Positions 9,725-19,291 are shown, numbered from the stretch's first letter. The stretch: 64,000 bases of DNA from Pleurocapsa minor HA4230-MV1 (GCA_019359095.1 JAHHHZ010000028.1:110688-174687); one strand, 5' to 3'. The notes: generated by a model not told the origin, from the sequence alone. A program made the numbers and translations.

Positions 9725-12085
9725 TTAACGAGTTGCTTCTACTAATACCTGTTCTTGTACAGATGTCACGGTAGTATTACCATTCTCATCAATATCAACC
9801 AGAGCATGATCGCCATCGTTGACTCTACCAGAAAGAATTGCTTCAGCTAGACTGTCTTCGAGAAAACGCATAATTGCTCGGCGAAGAGGTCTAGCACCAT
9901 AACTAGGATCGTAGCCTTCTTCAATTACTTTGTCTTCAAAAGCAGTGGTGACGCCTAAAGTAATTTCGCGTTGTTCTGCTAATCTGACTGAGATCTCTTT
10001 GAGTAAAATACTCGCAATCTGTCTAACTTCAGGCTTAGTTAACTGACGGAAAACAATAATCTCGTCCAGACGGTTAATAAATTCAGGACGGAAATAGTTT
10101 TTCAATTCCTGATTAACTAATTCTTTGATGCGGTTATATTGTGCTTCATCTTTATTACCAGAGAAATCAAAGCCTAAACCACTACCGCCTTTTTCAATGA
10201 CCTTTGACCCAATATTAGAGGTCATGATAATTACGGTGTTTTTAAAGCTAACAGTGCGTCCTTGAGCATCGGTCAAACGACCATCATCAAGTAGCTGAAG
10301 CATCAAGTTGAAGACATCGGGATGAGCTTTCTCAATCTCATCAAACAGCACGATAGTATAGGCTTGACGACGTACCGCTTCGGTTAGCTGTCCACCTTCG
10401 TCATAACCCACAAATCCTGGAGGAGAACCAATCAGCTTCGATACCGTGTGGGATTCCATGTACTCCGACATATCGATACGCACGATCGCTTCTTGCGAAC
10501 CAAACATCTGCGTGGCTAAAGCTTTAGCTAATTCGGTTTTTCCCACCCCTGTAGGGCCAGAAAAGAACAAACTGGCAATTGGACGATCGCGATCGCCTAA
10601 TCCAGAACGAGAACGGCGTAAGGCGCGGGAAACGGCTTTAACTGCTTCATCTTGACCAATAACTCGCTCATGGAGATCGTCTTCCAAATACATCAGCGCT
10701 TCTGACTCAGTTTCCGTCATTTTAGTTACAGGAACTCCAGTCCAAGCAGCCACGATTTTAGCGATCGCTTCTTCATCAACTACGGGAGTTAAGGCTTCTG
10801 GATTAATACTCGCTACATCCGTCTGATTTTCTTCTTTACTCTGCAAACAGTGATTTAAATGAGTACGGGAACCAGCTTCGTCGATTAGGTCAATTGCCTT
10901 ATCAGGTAAAAAGCGATCGGTAATATATCTCTCAGAGGAGATCACCGCAGTTCTAATTGCTTCGTCGGTATATTTAACTTTGTGGAAGTCTTCGTAGGTT
11001 TTGCGTAATCCCTGAAGAATCTCAATGGCATCTTCAACGGAAGGTTCACCCACCATTACTTTTTGGAAACGGCGTTCTAAGGCAGCATCCCGCTCAATAT
11101 ACTGGCGGTACTCATCTAGAGTAGTACTACCAAGACACTGAATTTCGCCTCTAGCTAGAGATGGTTTGAGCATATTAGCAGCATCCATTGCTCCCCCCAT
11201 TGCCCCAGCACCAACAATAGTATGAATCTCATCAATTACCAGAATAATATTGCCTGCCTGACGGACTTCCTCCACAATTGACTTGAGACGTTCTTCAAAC
11301 TCGCCTCTAAATTTAGTTCCTGCCAGCAGCGAACCCATATCTAAGCTAATTACTTCCTTGTCAGCCAAAAGAGAAGAAACATCACCCTCAACAATCCGTT
11401 GAGCTAATCCTTCAGCGATCGCAGTTTTACCAACTCCAGGTTCACCGACTAAAATCGGGTTGTTTTTGGTTCGTCTACCTAAAATTTGGACGGCTCGTTC
11501 AATTTCGGGAAATCTACCGACTACAGGGTCAAGCTTACCTTCTCTGGCTAGATCGGTGAGGTTAATACTAAACTCTTTGAGCTTGGTTTGCTTTTCTCTG
11601 CCACCACCGAAACTAAACGGATTATCTTTATTACCCACGGTAACTACCTCCGCTTCTCCTAATTTCTTAATTAAGTCTGTCCGTAGCTGTCTGAGGTTAA
11701 CATTTTGTTTGGTCAACAACTTGACTGCCATATTGTCAGTCTGTTTAATCATCGCCAACAAAATATGTTCTGGGCTAATAAAATTACTCTTTAATTGACG
11801 TGCTTCATTGAAAGCCTGTTCTAAAATTCTTTTCGCTTTTGGGGTAAACGGAATGTTAGAAGGAATAAACCCAGAACCTTTACCAACTATTTCAATGGCT
11901 AAATTTCTAGTTTGCTCTAAGTTAATATCCAGATTAGCTAGTAATTCTGCTGCTGCTGATGTTCCCTCCCCAATCACCCCCAATAAAATATGTTCTGTCC
12001 CTACCAGATTGTGTCCTGTGTTGCGGGCTTCCTCTTGAGCAAGAACAACATTCTTTATAGCTTTTTCATTGAAGTATTCAAACAT
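9725..12085 (-). CDS. clpC: ClpC-type AAA+ unfoldase lacking the middle (UVR) domain
   Basis: Unfolds proteins for ClpP. Order: double Clp_N repeat (1-145), first AAA+ with Walker A GEPGVGKT and [10 protein letters not shown], second AAA+ with GPTGVGKT, and a C-terminal ClpB D2-small domain. The loop [10 protein letters not shown] matches the LGF-type ClpP-docking tripeptide of ClpC/ClpA. At 786 aa it is shorter than the roughly 820-840 aa of housekeeping ClpC. Between [11 protein letters not shown] and the [12 protein letters not shown] block only about 30 residues remain, so the coiled-coil M domain with its UVR motif is missing. It is probably a second, specialised ClpC rather than the essential one. 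Confidence 0.9.
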   Translation of the reverse strand: MFEYFNEKAIKNVVLAQEEARNTGHNLVGTEHILLGVIGEGTSAAAELLANLDINLEQTRNLAIEIVGKGSGFIPSNIPFTPKAKRILEQAFNEARQLKSNFISPEHILLAMIKQTDNMAVKLLTKQNVNLRQLRTDLIKKLGEAEVVTVGNKDNPFSFGGGREKQTKLKEFSINLTDLAREGKLDPVVGRFPEIERAVQILGRRTKNNPILVGEPGVGKTAIAEGLAQRIVEGDVSSLLADKEVISLDMGSLLAGTKFRGEFEERLKSIVEEVRQAGNIILVIDEIHTIVGAGAMGGAMDAANMLKPSLARGEIQCLGSTTLDEYRQYIERDAALERRFQKVMVGEPSVEDAIEILQGLRKTYEDFHKVKYTDEAIRTAVISSERYITDRFLPDKAIDLIDEAGSRTHLNHCLQSKEENQTDVASINPEALTPVVDEEAIAKIVAAWTGVPVTKMTETESEALMYLEDDLHERVIGQDEAVKAVSRALRRSRSGLGDRDRPIASLFFSGPTGVGKTELAKALATQMFGSQEAIVRIDMSEYMESHTVSKLIGSPPGFVGYDEGGQLTEAVRRQAYTIVLFDEIEKAHPDVFNLMLQLLDDGRLTDAQGRTVSFKNTVIIMTSNIGSKVIEKGGSGLGFDFSGNKDEAQYNRIKELVNQELKNYFRPEFINRLDEIIVFRQLTKPEVRQIASILLKEISVRLAEQREITLGVTTAFEDKVIEEGYDPSYGARPLRRAIMRFLEDSLAEAILSGRVNDGDHALVDIDENGNTTVTSVQEQVLVEATR

Positions 12086-12238
12086 GGTTTAAACAACTCC
12101 CCTTGTTTATTTATTTAATATTTCTTTATCTTCTTTACCTAATTTATCGTTTTTGACTGTCAAGATGTAGTGGTAAAAGCCGTAATCTTGATTTTTGGGA
12201 GTTCAAATTGGCAAAATCTATACTTAGGATTAGTTCTG

Positions 12239-12841
12239 ATGATTGACGAAGGCTATATCAAATATCAATGTCATTGGGAGAAGGTTGACGCGATCGCCGA
12301 ACCCGACATTGTAGAATTAAATTATTGGCACAGTCAGCTTTATCAATTAGGTTTAATCGGTGAATATAATAATGGCATTGGCTTTGGCAATCTCAGTATT
12401 CGCTTGCCTCATAGCGCACAACTAATCATCTCAGGTACACAGACAGGCGGAATTGCCAATTTAACGGCACAGCACTATACCAAAGTAATCGACTACGACT
12501 GGCAACAAAATTATGTTACCTGCCAAGGATTAATTCAAGCTTCTTCGGAAACTTTGACTCATGCTGCGATCTACCACGCACTACCTGAAATCAATGCTGT
12601 AGTTCATGTTCACCATCAACCGCTGTGGGAGCAATTACTAGATCGCATTTCCACTACTAATCCTGATTGTGCTTATGGAACACCAGAGATGGCACAGGAG
12701 ATCATCAGATTATGTCAACAACCTCTAACTCAAGAGCAGAAAATTATTGCCATGAGTGGACATGAATCAGGAATATTGACTTTTGGAGCTAATTTAAATC
12801 AAGCTGGTGAAACTTTATTGAAGTACTTCACCACTATTTAA
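12239..12841 (+). CDS. Class II aldolase/adducin-family protein
   Basis: Members are zinc-dependent sugar-phosphate aldolases, epimerases or dehydratases. Seen here: GIGFGNLSIRL (phosphate-binding region), ISGTQTGG, ASSETLTHAAIYHALPE and the zinc-ligand cluster VHVHHQPLWEQL. A GTG-initiated extension to 12170 is open, but the ATG at 12239 (MIDEGYIKYQCHWE) gives a compact 200-aa protein and is preferred. It is divergent from the clpC-like gene. The exact substrate cannot be set from sequence. Confidence 0.8.
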   Translation: MIDEGYIKYQCHWEKVDAIAEPDIVELNYWHSQLYQLGLIGEYNNGIGFGNLSIRLPHSAQLIISGTQTGGIANLTAQHYTKVIDYDWQQNYVTCQGLIQASSETLTHAAIYHALPEINAVVHVHHQPLWEQLLDRISTTNPDCAYGTPEMAQEIIRLCQQPLTQEQKIIAMSGHESGILTFGANLNQAGETLLKYFTTI

Positions 12842-12959
12842 GTTGAGCAACTAAATTTGATCGATTAATGTGTCCAGTCAATATTTTGAGTACTTTGTCA
12901 TTTTATTGATGCTGACATACGACATCGGATAACCAATTGAAACCACGGAATAATACAAA

Positions 12960-13625
12960 TTGATTAATCAATCTCGGCAGAAAAATCGTTGGCTAATTTT
13001 ATCGCTCATAGCTGTTATCAGTTGCTGGTTGAGCATTGGTTTTAGTCCTGTGGCTACAGCCAAACTATTTGATGGCCCAATAGATCGACTTCCTCTGGAA
13101 CAAAGAGTTTCTCTTAAAAAAGGCGAATTAGTCTTTCTGGGTGAAGCAGGTAATTATACCTCTCGTTTATTAATCTCGACTACCGTGGATAATGCTTGGC
13201 AGGTGTTAACTGACTATGAACATTTTGCCGAATTTATGCCAGGAGTTGTCAGTAGTCAGTTACTTGAAAGTAAGGGCGATCGCAAAATTTTTGAACAAAT
13301 CAATAAAATTAAAACCCTTGTCTTTAGCATCGAATCAAGAGTTAAAGTTGCCACCATTGAATCATATCCTAAGCAAATTGCCTTTGAGGCGGTTGATGGC
13401 GATTTAAAGACGATGAATGGGACATGGGTTTTAGAACCCGTCTCGCCTTATCCTAGCGCCCCACCAGACCAAGTTTTAATCACTCACAAGGTCATGGTTG
13501 AACCTGAAGGAGCTCCTAGTGATAGTATTTTCTTCAATATCTACGAAGATCGCCTCCAAGAAACTCTTAAAGCAATTAAACAGGAAGCAGAACGAAGAGG
13601 GGGTAATTTGATTACTGATTACTGA
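12960..13625 (+). CDS. SRPBCC/START-type lipid-binding protein with signal peptide
   Basis: 221 aa starting at TTG. An N-terminal hydrophobic stretch (about residues 10-32, ending SPVATA) looks like a signal peptide or membrane anchor. Residues 60-210 resemble polyketide cyclase/START proteins: VDNAWQVLTDYEHFAEFMPGV, then IESRVKVATIESYP and the C-terminal helix LQETLKAIKQEAERR. These fold into a hydrophobic-ligand pocket; the ligand is unknown. Confidence 0.78.
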   Translation: MINQSRQKNRWLILSLIAVISCWLSIGFSPVATAKLFDGPIDRLPLEQRVSLKKGELVFLGEAGNYTSRLLISTTVDNAWQVLTDYEHFAEFMPGVVSSQLLESKGDRKIFEQINKIKTLVFSIESRVKVATIESYPKQIAFEAVDGDLKTMNGTWVLEPVSPYPSAPPDQVLITHKVMVEPEGAPSDSIFFNIYEDRLQETLKAIKQEAERRGGNLITDY

Positions 13626-13646
13626 GATTACTGAGATTACTGAGAT
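13612..13646. repeat. Tandem repeat GATTACTGA, about four copies
   Basis: A 9-base unit repeated across the stop codon of the START-domain gene; the stop TGA itself lies inside one unit. A similar, shorter run occurs after the lipoprotein gene near 45088. Confidence 0.7.
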
Positions 13647-13706
13647 CAAGTCCGTGTGATGACTTGAAATAAAGTCTCCCTAATCCCCTACATCCCTAAT
13701 TCCCTA

Positions 13707-14501
13707 TTACTCAAAGTTACTGATCACTACTAACTGTCTCTGTGCTTCATACAAGAGCAAAGCAGAGGCAATGGCAACATTTAAAGATTCCACCTGATTT
13801 GCCAAGGGAATTTTTATTTGCACATCTGCTAAATCGATCAGCTCTGAGGATAATCCTGCCCCTTCATTGCCTAATAAGATCAGACTGGGGCGAGTAAAGT
13901 CAGCGTCCCAATAAGTTTTAGCTGCTTTAGAGGTAGTGGCAATAATCTGTACCCCCTGCTGCTGCTGCTGCTCAACCAACTGAGGTAAATCTTGGTTTGT
14001 CACTACAGGTAGCCCAAACCATTGACCTACACTGGCTCGCAGAACTTTGGGGCTATAAAAATCGACGCTATCAGGACTCAACCATAAACCGTCAACTCCT
14101 GCTGCTGCTGCGGTGCGGATGATTGTCCCCAAGTTGCCAGGATCTTGTAATCTTTCTAGGGCAAGACCTACAGTTCTTAAAGTCGGTACTGGTTCGGCAT
14201 TTGGGCGAGGAGCGATCGCCACTACCCCATCAGGATTAACCGTAGTAGCGATCGCCTTAAGTACTTCTGGACTGACAAATTCGGCTCTAACCTCTCGTTC
14301 GGCAATTATTCGGCATAATGGCTGATGATTTTGCTGCCATCGCTCTGTGTAAAAAATAATATCTAGCTTATAATCGGCTTGGCAAGCAGCTTCAATTAAA
14401 TTAGTACCTTCAATCAGCAGTAAATTTTGCTTTTGTCGTTCCTGGGAACGATGTAGCTTGCGAACCTGCTTGACTAAAGGATTTTGAATGCTAGTTAAAA
14501 T
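13707..14501 (-). CDS. SpoU/TrmH-family RNA 2'-O-methyltransferase, probable ATT start
   Basis: SPOUT methyltransferase of the 23S rRNA/tRNA Gm type. It has an N-terminal substrate-binding part (SIQNPLVKQVRKLHRSQERQKQNLLLIEG) and a catalytic knot with LERLQDPGNLGTIIRTAAAAG, LLGNEGAGL and IPLANQVESLNVAIASALLLYE. The only ATG in frame (14669) would translate straight through the tRNA-Leu gene. No ATG, GTG or TTG lies between the tRNA and the conserved N-terminus. An ATT at 14499-14501 is preceded by AAGGA with 7-base spacing and gives the expected N-terminus of a 264-aa protein. Confidence 0.88.
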   Translation of the reverse strand: MLTSIQNPLVKQVRKLHRSQERQKQNLLLIEGTNLIEAACQADYKLDIIFYTERWQQNHQPLCRIIAEREVRAEFVSPEVLKAIATTVNPDGVVAIAPRPNAEPVPTLRTVGLALERLQDPGNLGTIIRTAAAAGVDGLWLSPDSVDFYSPKVLRASVGQWFGLPVVTNQDLPQLVEQQQQQGVQIIATTSKAAKTYWDADFTRPSLILLGNEGAGLSSELIDLADVQIKIPLANQVESLNVAIASALLLYEAQRQLVVISNFE

Positions 14502-14566
14502 CTTATTTTCCTTGCCTACTATTGACGAACAGTATGGTTCAAAGTAATACTTTGGTTGCCAGGCTA

Positions 14567-14651
14567 TGCGGAACTCGGGACTTGAACCCGAATGTTTTAA
14601 ACAAACACTAGAATCTGAATCTAGCGCGTCTACCAATTCCGCCAGTTCCGC
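14567..14651 (-). tRNA. tRNA-Leu (anticodon CAG)
   Basis: Read on the minus strand: acceptor GCGGAAC pairs with GTTCCGC, discriminator A. The D arm has TGGTAGACGCG. The anticodon stem CTAGA/TCTAG encloses loop TTCAGAT, anticodon CAG (codon CUG). There is a long class II variable arm, then a T arm with loop TTCAAGT. 85 bases; the 3' CCA is not encoded. It sits between the murA start and the methyltransferase start. Confidence 0.95.
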
Positions 14652-14813
14652 ATTATAAATTGAATCCACAAGCTCTTATTATGATTGACTTTTATATTCA
14701 ATGTCAAACTTAAAATTCGCCTTCAATTAATTTTTTTAGTCTAAAACTGTTCAATTGAATTTTTGAAGTCTATCTTAGTATTGCTTAAAAGCCCAAATAA
14801 ATATATTTGATCT

Positions 14814-14831
14814 CAAGAGGATAAAGCCATT
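14814..14831 (+). promoter_or_regulatory. Ribosome-binding site and ATT start codon of murA
   Basis: CAAGAGG at 14814-14820, 8 bases of spacing, then ATT at 14829-14831. The in-frame stop TGA is at 14808-14810, and no ATG, GTG or TTG lies between that stop and the conserved catalytic segment. The initiation codon must therefore be non-canonical. Confidence 0.75.
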
Positions 14832-16184
14832 AACTCTATCTCTAGCCCAACCAAAATAATCTCCAAAGACCCTCAAGCTGTATTAGAAATCTGGGGACGT
14901 TCTTCTCTCTCAGGAAATGTCCAAATTAGTGGGGCCAAAAATTCTGCTCTGGTATTGATGGCAGGTTCTATACTCTGTCCTGGTAAATGTACTTTACGCA
15001 ACGTGCCAGACTTAGTTGATATCAAACGCATGAGGCAAATACTTGAGGCTTTGGGCGTTAAGCTAAATCGTCAAGATGATGTGATTGAAATCGATGCTAC
15101 TAAAATTAACCCGACTGAAGCTCCTTATGATGTTGTATCACAGCTTCGAGCTAGCTTCTTTGTCATTGGCCCCTTATTAACTAGGCTAGGTACGGCTCGC
15201 GTTCCTCTCCCTGGAGGATGTGCTATTGGCGCTAGACCCGTCGATCTCCATGTACGGGGACTACAGGCGATGGGAGCGAATGTTTCCATTGAAGATGGTG
15301 TGGTTCATGCTAATTTCGTGGGTAATAAACAGCGTTTACAGGGAAAAAATATCTACCTTGATTATCCCAGTGTTGGCGCAACAGAAACTATCCTCATGGC
15401 TGCTACTCTCGCGGAGGGCAAAACCAAGATTCAGAATGCTGCACAAGAGCCAGAAATTGTCGATTTGGCTAACTTCTGTAATCAAATGGGAGCAAAAATC
15501 ACTGGTGCAGGGACTAAGACGATTACGATTCAAGGGGTTAAAGAACTTAGCTCGATAGACTACAACGTGATTCCAGATCGCATTGAAGCAGGGACATTTC
15601 TGGTGGCAGGGGCAATCACTAAGTCGGAAATTACTTTAAATTCTGTCATTCCCGAACATCTTGCTCCTGTAATCGCCAAACTCAATGAGATTGGCTGCCA
15701 GATCATTATTGAAGAAGAAACAGGTAGAACTTTTGGCGGAAATATTCAATCTAAGCGCCTGCGGATTATTCCTGGGGAACTTCACGGGACTGATATTGAA
15801 ACTCTCCCTTATCCTGGCTTCCCTACTGATATGCAGGCGCAGTTCACCGCTTTATTGAGCATCAGTAAAGGTAATAGCGTGGTCAGCGAAACTGTGTTTG
15901 AAAACCGACTCCAACACGTATCTGAATTACAGCGCATGGGAACTAACATTCGGGTTAAAGGTCATCACGCTATTGTTCAGGGTGTTGCAACGATTTCTGG
16001 CGCACCAGTCATGGCAACTGATTTAAGAGCTTCTGCTGCTCTAGTACTAGCTGGCTTGGCTGCGGAAGGCAAAACTACCGTTCACGGTTTACACCACCTC
16101 GATCGCGGTTATGAGAATTTAGAAAATAAGCTCCGTGGTTTAGGTGCAAAGCTAGAAAGAATTATTCCTGAGAGCGTGCAGTAA
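14829..16184 (+). CDS. murA: UDP-N-acetylglucosamine 1-carboxyvinyltransferase, ATT start
   Basis: First committed step of peptidoglycan synthesis: transfers enolpyruvate from PEP to UDP-GlcNAc. From the proposed ATT the protein is 451 aa. The conserved lysine sits in ISGAKNSAL (residue 37, equivalent to E. coli Lys22) and the catalytic Cys in [14 protein letters not shown] (residue 131). Also present are [10 protein letters not shown] and the C-terminal [18 protein letters not shown]. The first canonical start (TTG at 14955) would remove residues 1-42 including the essential lysine. A hairpin terminator follows. Confidence 0.95.
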   Translation: MNSISSPTKIISKDPQAVLEIWGRSSLSGNVQISGAKNSALVLMAGSILCPGKCTLRNVPDLVDIKRMRQILEALGVKLNRQDDVIEIDATKINPTEAPYDVVSQLRASFFVIGPLLTRLGTARVPLPGGCAIGARPVDLHVRGLQAMGANVSIEDGVVHANFVGNKQRLQGKNIYLDYPSVGATETILMAATLAEGKTKIQNAAQEPEIVDLANFCNQMGAKITGAGTKTITIQGVKELSSIDYNVIPDRIEAGTFLVAGAITKSEITLNSVIPEHLAPVIAKLNEIGCQIIIEEETGRTFGGNIQSKRLRIIPGELHGTDIETLPYPGFPTDMQAQFTALLSISKGNSVVSETVFENRLQHVSELQRMGTNIRVKGHHAIVQGVATISGAPVMATDLRASAALVLAGLAAEGKTTVHGLHHLDRGYENLENKLRGLGAKLERIIPESVQ

Positions 16185-16211
16185 TTATTTAATAAATATT
16201 TATCTTAGTCT

Positions 16212-16250
16212 TTAAAAGCGATCGCTGTGGGTAATCGCTTTTAACACCAT
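16212..16250 (+). terminator. Hairpin terminator after murA built on a HIP1 site
   Basis: Perfect 11-base inverted repeat TTAAAAGCGAT / ATCGCTTTTAA (16212-16222 and 16234-16244) with an 11-base loop. The left arm overlaps a HIP1 octamer GCGATCGC at 16218. The stem ends in TTTTAA. Confidence 0.6.
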
Positions 16251-16347
16251 GAAACTACTCAGCCTCTAATCTTGTCTCTTCACCCCCGTCTTTTTGTGCG
16301 ATAATTCATAAAAGAAAAATATTTTAATATTTGCTTAACATAAAGCA

Positions 16348-16761
16348 ATGAATGAGCCAGCTAAAGAAGAACAAAAAGACGAACAATTAGTACCAGAAGA
16401 GACACCCCTCCCAGAAAAGACTCCAGCCAAAGAGAAAACTTTGGCGGAACAAGCTCCCTCGAGTTATGAATGTCGCTCTTGTGGTTATGTTTACGTACCA
16501 TCGAAGGGAGACAGTCAGGGAAAAGTTCCTGCGGGAACTCTCTTTACCGAGCTATCTCCAGACTGGCGTTGTCCTGTCTGTGGTGTTCGTAAAACTCAGT
16601 TTGTCAATATTGGCGCACAAGGCGCACCATCAGGCTTTGCTGAAAACTTGGATTATGGTTTAGGAATCAATCGTCTAACTCCTTCCCAGAAAAACATTCT
16701 GATTTTTGGTGCGCTAGGGATAGGCTTTCTGTTTTTCCTTAGTCTGTACGGTTTGCACTAG
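16348..16761 (+). CDS. rubA: Membrane-anchored rubredoxin (RubA)
   Basis: Photosystem-assembly rubredoxin. Residues 1-40 are a Glu/Lys/Pro-rich linker. Residues 45-90 hold the two iron ligand pairs CRSCGY and CPVCG. Residues about 112-135 are one membrane helix (ILIFGALGIGFLFFLSLYGL). Cyanobacterial and chloroplast RubA is needed for assembly of photosystem II (and photosystem I in some species). The neighbours are the conserved partners ycf48 and psbEFLJ, all on the same strand, so it is probably the first gene of that operon. Confidence 0.95.
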   Translation: MNEPAKEEQKDEQLVPEETPLPEKTPAKEKTLAEQAPSSYECRSCGYVYVPSKGDSQGKVPAGTLFTELSPDWRCPVCGVRKTQFVNIGAQGAPSGFAENLDYGLGINRLTPSQKNILIFGALGIGFLFFLSLYGLH

Positions 16762-16852
16762 TAGTAACAATTTAGTCATGAATAATCAAGCTAGCTGTTG
16801 ATCGATAGTCAGACATTGCTTTTATTTGCCTCAACCAGTCACAAAAACGTTT

Positions 16853-17860
16853 ATGAGTTCATTGATTAAAAAATTAAAGCAAATAGCTGTTATATTTGCT
16901 GTCTGTATATTTTGTATTAGCTGTAGTCGAGTTCCTTCCACCATTACTAATCCCTGGAAAACTCTGACTCTTCCTTCTGAAGCGATTTTTTCGGATATTG
17001 CTTTTACCAGTAATTCGGATCGTGGCTGGTTAGTCGGAACACAAGCATCCTTGTTTGAAACTACTGATGGCGGAGAAACCTGGACACAGCAATCTTTAGA
17101 TTTAGGTGATGAAAAAGTTACGTTAGAAGCAATTAGTTTTGATGGTGATGAGGGGTGGATTGCAGGTCAACCATCTATTTTGCTGCATACTGAAGATGGT
17201 GGCGATAGTTGGGCGCGTATTCCTTTAAGTTCTAAACTTCCTGGTTCGCCTTTAGACATTGTTGCTTTGGGCAAGTCTACCGCAGAAATGGTGACGAATC
17301 TTGGTGCAATTTATAAAACTGAAGACGGCGGTAAAAATTGGAAAGCTCTAGTCGAAGGATCGGTTGGGGTAGCAAGAAGTATTCATCGTTCTGATGATGG
17401 TAGATATGTAGCTGTTTCTGCCAAAGGAAATTTCTTTTCTACTTGGGAGCCAGGCGCAACCGAATGGACACCCCACCAACGTACTTCATCTCGCCGTTTA
17501 CAAAACATGGGCTTTAACCAAGACGGTAGTTTGTGGTTATTGGCTCGTGGTGGACAGGTGCAGTTTAGCGATACAGACAATTATGATGAATGGGGAGAAC
17601 CTATTTATCCCGAGTTTTCTTCAAGCTGGGGCTTTTTAGATGTGGCTTATCGTACCCCTGAAGAGATCTGGTTGGCAGGAGGAAGTGCTAATCTATTAGT
17701 TAGCCCCGATGGTGGTAAAAGTTGGTCTAAAGACCGTGATGTGGAAGATGCTCCATCTAACTTTTATAAAGTAGTATTTCTTTCCCCCGAAAAAGGTTTT
17801 GTTTTGGGTGAACGAGGAACACTATTAAAATATGTCCCCGAAGCTGGTGCTGCTGCTTAA
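16853..17860 (+). CDS. ycf48: Photosystem II assembly factor Ycf48/HCF136
   Basis: Seven-bladed propeller binding precursor D1 and the early reaction-centre complex on the lumenal side. The hydrophobic N-terminus ends at a lipobox-like CIS-C (Cys24 from the ATG at 16853), suggesting a lipoprotein. BNR-like blade repeats recur: [33 protein letters not shown] and [11 protein letters not shown]. An upstream TTG (16826) extends the frame by 9 residues; the ATG fits the signal peptide better. It lies between rubA and psbE. Confidence 0.95.
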   Translation: MSSLIKKLKQIAVIFAVCIFCISCSRVPSTITNPWKTLTLPSEAIFSDIAFTSNSDRGWLVGTQASLFETTDGGETWTQQSLDLGDEKVTLEAISFDGDEGWIAGQPSILLHTEDGGDSWARIPLSSKLPGSPLDIVALGKSTAEMVTNLGAIYKTEDGGKNWKALVEGSVGVARSIHRSDDGRYVAVSAKGNFFSTWEPGATEWTPHQRTSSRRLQNMGFNQDGSLWLLARGGQVQFSDTDNYDEWGEPIYPEFSSSWGFLDVAYRTPEEIWLAGGSANLLVSPDGGKSWSKDRDVEDAPSNFYKVVFLSPEKGFVLGERGTLLKYVPEAGAAA

Positions 17861-17946
17861 TTACTAATCTTAGTTGTTGGCAGTTACCCTTGTTTCGTAT
17901 TATGTATACAGAGCTTTAAAACATTTAATTTAAGGAGAGACAAAAC

Positions 17947-18192
17947 ATGGCAGGCGATACTGGTGAACGTCCATTTTCTGATATTATTACGAGTGTTCGC
18001 TACTGGGTAATCCATAGCGTTACTATTCCCATGCTATTTGTAGCTGGGTGGTTATTTGTCAGTACTGGGCTAGCTTACGATGCATTCGGCACTCCTCGTC
18101 CTGACGAGTATTTTACTCAAGAACGAATCGAGATTCCTGTAATTAGCGATCGCTTTGATGCTAAACAGCAAATCAAAGAATTTAATCAGTAA
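17947..18192 (+). CDS. psbE: Cytochrome b559 alpha subunit
   Basis: 81-aa single-helix subunit of the photosystem II core. Haem-ligand His23 lies in [11 protein letters not shown]; the lumenal tail has [18 protein letters not shown] strong AAGGAG precedes the ATG at the usual spacing. First of four small psb genes. The gap to psbF is 149 bases because a repeat element is inserted there. Confidence 0.98.
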   Translation: MAGDTGERPFSDIITSVRYWVIHSVTIPMLFVAGWLFVSTGLAYDAFGTPRPDEYFTQERIEIPVISDRFDAKQQIKEFNQ

Positions 18193-18195
18193 ACA

Positions 18196-18314
18196 GCGCG
18201 AAGTTAAGGCGCGTTTTGAGAAAGAGTATTCTTACTCAAAAGCCGCCGTACGTTGCGGGGTTCTCCCCGTTGTCCTAAAGGATACACCTTCGGATAAGTA
18301 AACTTCGTAAGAAG
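18196..18314. repeat. Miniature element inserted between psbE and psbF
   Basis: 119 bases bounded by GCGCGAAGTT and AACTTCGTAAGAAG, an imperfect terminal inverted repeat. Inside are a long hairpin (GGCGCGTTTTGAG at 18208, CTCAAAAGCCGCC at 18235), a second hairpin (CGGGG TTCT CCCCG) and CCTAAAGGATA. The same ends occur around a 76-base copy at 59445-59520, and the long hairpin recurs at 25451-25494. This looks like a mobile, non-coding element rather than operon sequence. Confidence 0.7.
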
Positions 18315-18341
18315 CAATTGACACAATCAGAGGTAATCAAA

Positions 18342-18476
18342 ATGACAGGTAATAGTCCTAATCAACCCATTTCGTACCCCATCTTCACCGTTAGATGGTT
18401 AGCAATTCACACTTTAGCAGTACCCACTGTCTTCTTTTTGGGTGCGATCGCTTCGATGCAATTTATCCAAAGATAG
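18342..18476 (+). CDS. psbF: Cytochrome b559 beta subunit
   Basis: 44 aa: N-terminal [21 protein letters not shown], haem ligand His23 in LAIHTLAVP, one membrane helix, end FIQR. It pairs with PsbE to hold the haem. AGAGG lies 8-9 bases before the ATG. Confidence 0.97.
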   Translation: MTGNSPNQPISYPIFTVRWLAIHTLAVPTVFFLGAIASMQFIQR

Positions 18477-18491
18477 GAGCTAAGATTAATC

Positions 18492-18611
18492 ATGGAAAAA
18501 AATCAAAATAGTAATAGACAGCCAGTAGAGCTAAATCGTACTTCTCTTTATTTAGGATTACTTTTAATTGCTGTACTAGGTATTTTATTTTCTAGTTACT
18601 TCTTTAACTAA
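18492..18611 (+). CDS. psbL: Photosystem II protein L
   Basis: 39 aa with the family pattern [20 protein letters not shown] and end SSYFFN. Single-helix subunit near the QA site and the monomer interface. It follows psbF by 15 bases, with AGGAG (18476-18480) placed in that gap. Confidence 0.97.
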   Translation: MEKNQNSNRQPVELNRTSLYLGLLLIAVLGILFSSYFFN

Positions 18612-18664
18612 AAAAACTCTGTTTTCGTCAATTTAAACTTTAAATAGCAAGAGGATTAAGAAAA

Positions 18665-18784
18665 ATGTTTGCAGAAGGAAGAATTCCCTTATGGATTGTT
18701 GCTACGGTAGCTGGCATGGGTGCAATTACCGTTGTCGGTATCTTCTTCTACGGCTCTTATGCTGGTGTTGGCTCAGGAATGTAA
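18665..18784 (+). CDS. psbJ: Photosystem II protein J
   Basis: 39 aa: [21 protein letters not shown] and end YAGVGSGM match PsbJ, a one-helix subunit affecting QA to QB electron flow. It is the last gene of the operon. AAGAGG lies upstream of the start and a terminator follows closely. Confidence 0.97.
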   Translation: MFAEGRIPLWIVATVAGMGAITVVGIFFYGSYAGVGSGM

Positions 18785-18816
18785 GCCTTAATCCTAAGTC
18801 AAGATAGAATGAAATG

Positions 18817-18856
18817 AAAAAACCGCCTGGTCTTAATACACTGGGCGGTTTTATTG
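18817..18856 (+). terminator. Rho-independent terminator of the psbEFLJ operon
   Basis: Stem AAAACCGCC pairs with GGCGGTTTT around a loop, followed by ATTGTT. It starts about 33 bases after the psbJ stop. Confidence 0.85.
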
Positions 18857-18974
18857 TTCAACCTGAAATTGAAGACAAAAAAAAGCAACAGGAATTTTTG
18901 AAAGTCTTATCTTACTCAAAGAACTTGTCAAATTGGTTTGAATAGTTTATGATGTGGAATAATTAAATATCAGA

Positions 18975-19128
18975 GTTCAGTCAGCCTAGTCTGGAAGTAA
19001 TGCTGGATCAAACCAGCAAAACAAAGGAGCGGGGGAACCGTTTTTGGGGCTTATTACTACGGTTTATGTAGTGAAGGACATCTCTCAGTCCTAGCCCGTC
19101 AGCTAACCTCGTCGGCATTGAGAGGAGA
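18975..19128 (+). promoter_or_regulatory. Probable c-di-AMP riboswitch (ydaO/yuaA class)
   Basis: Contains the ordered conserved blocks of this class: GGAGCGGGGGAACCG, TTGGGGCTTA, GGACATCTCTCAGTCC and the 3' block CCCGTCAGCTAACCTCG. A variable arm lies between. It sits in the long leader of the small gene at 19292, about 165 bases before its ATG. The class is known to bind cyclic di-AMP and usually turns expression off. An alternative terminator hairpin is not obvious, so control could be translational. Exact ends are approximate. Confidence 0.8.
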
Positions 19129-19291
19129 TTGAAGAGAAAGAATTTTAGCAAAAATTGCTCTCATCAGTATCCTTGGTTACTAACTGCTCTCTACATTCAG
19201 TTACTGAGGTTGCTACGTGGGAACTTAACTTTTTTAATTTTCCTGATGGCGATCGCAGTAGCATCACTAGTCACAAAGGAGATGTACCTTC

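Noticed and set aside
11460..11798. 112-residue plus-strand frame within the clpC-like gene
   Set aside because: Antisense shadow of a well-supported gene.
13955..13975. CTG trinucleotide run as a functional repeat
   Set aside because: It encodes a Gln run in the methyltransferase; likely just coding.
13707..14669. 320-residue version of the SpoU/TrmH methyltransferase starting at 14669
   Set aside because: Its first 35 residues would be translated from the tRNA-Leu gene; the ATT start fits the conserved N-terminus.
15220..15558. 112-residue frame inside murA
   Set aside because: Out of frame with murA, with no domain resemblance.
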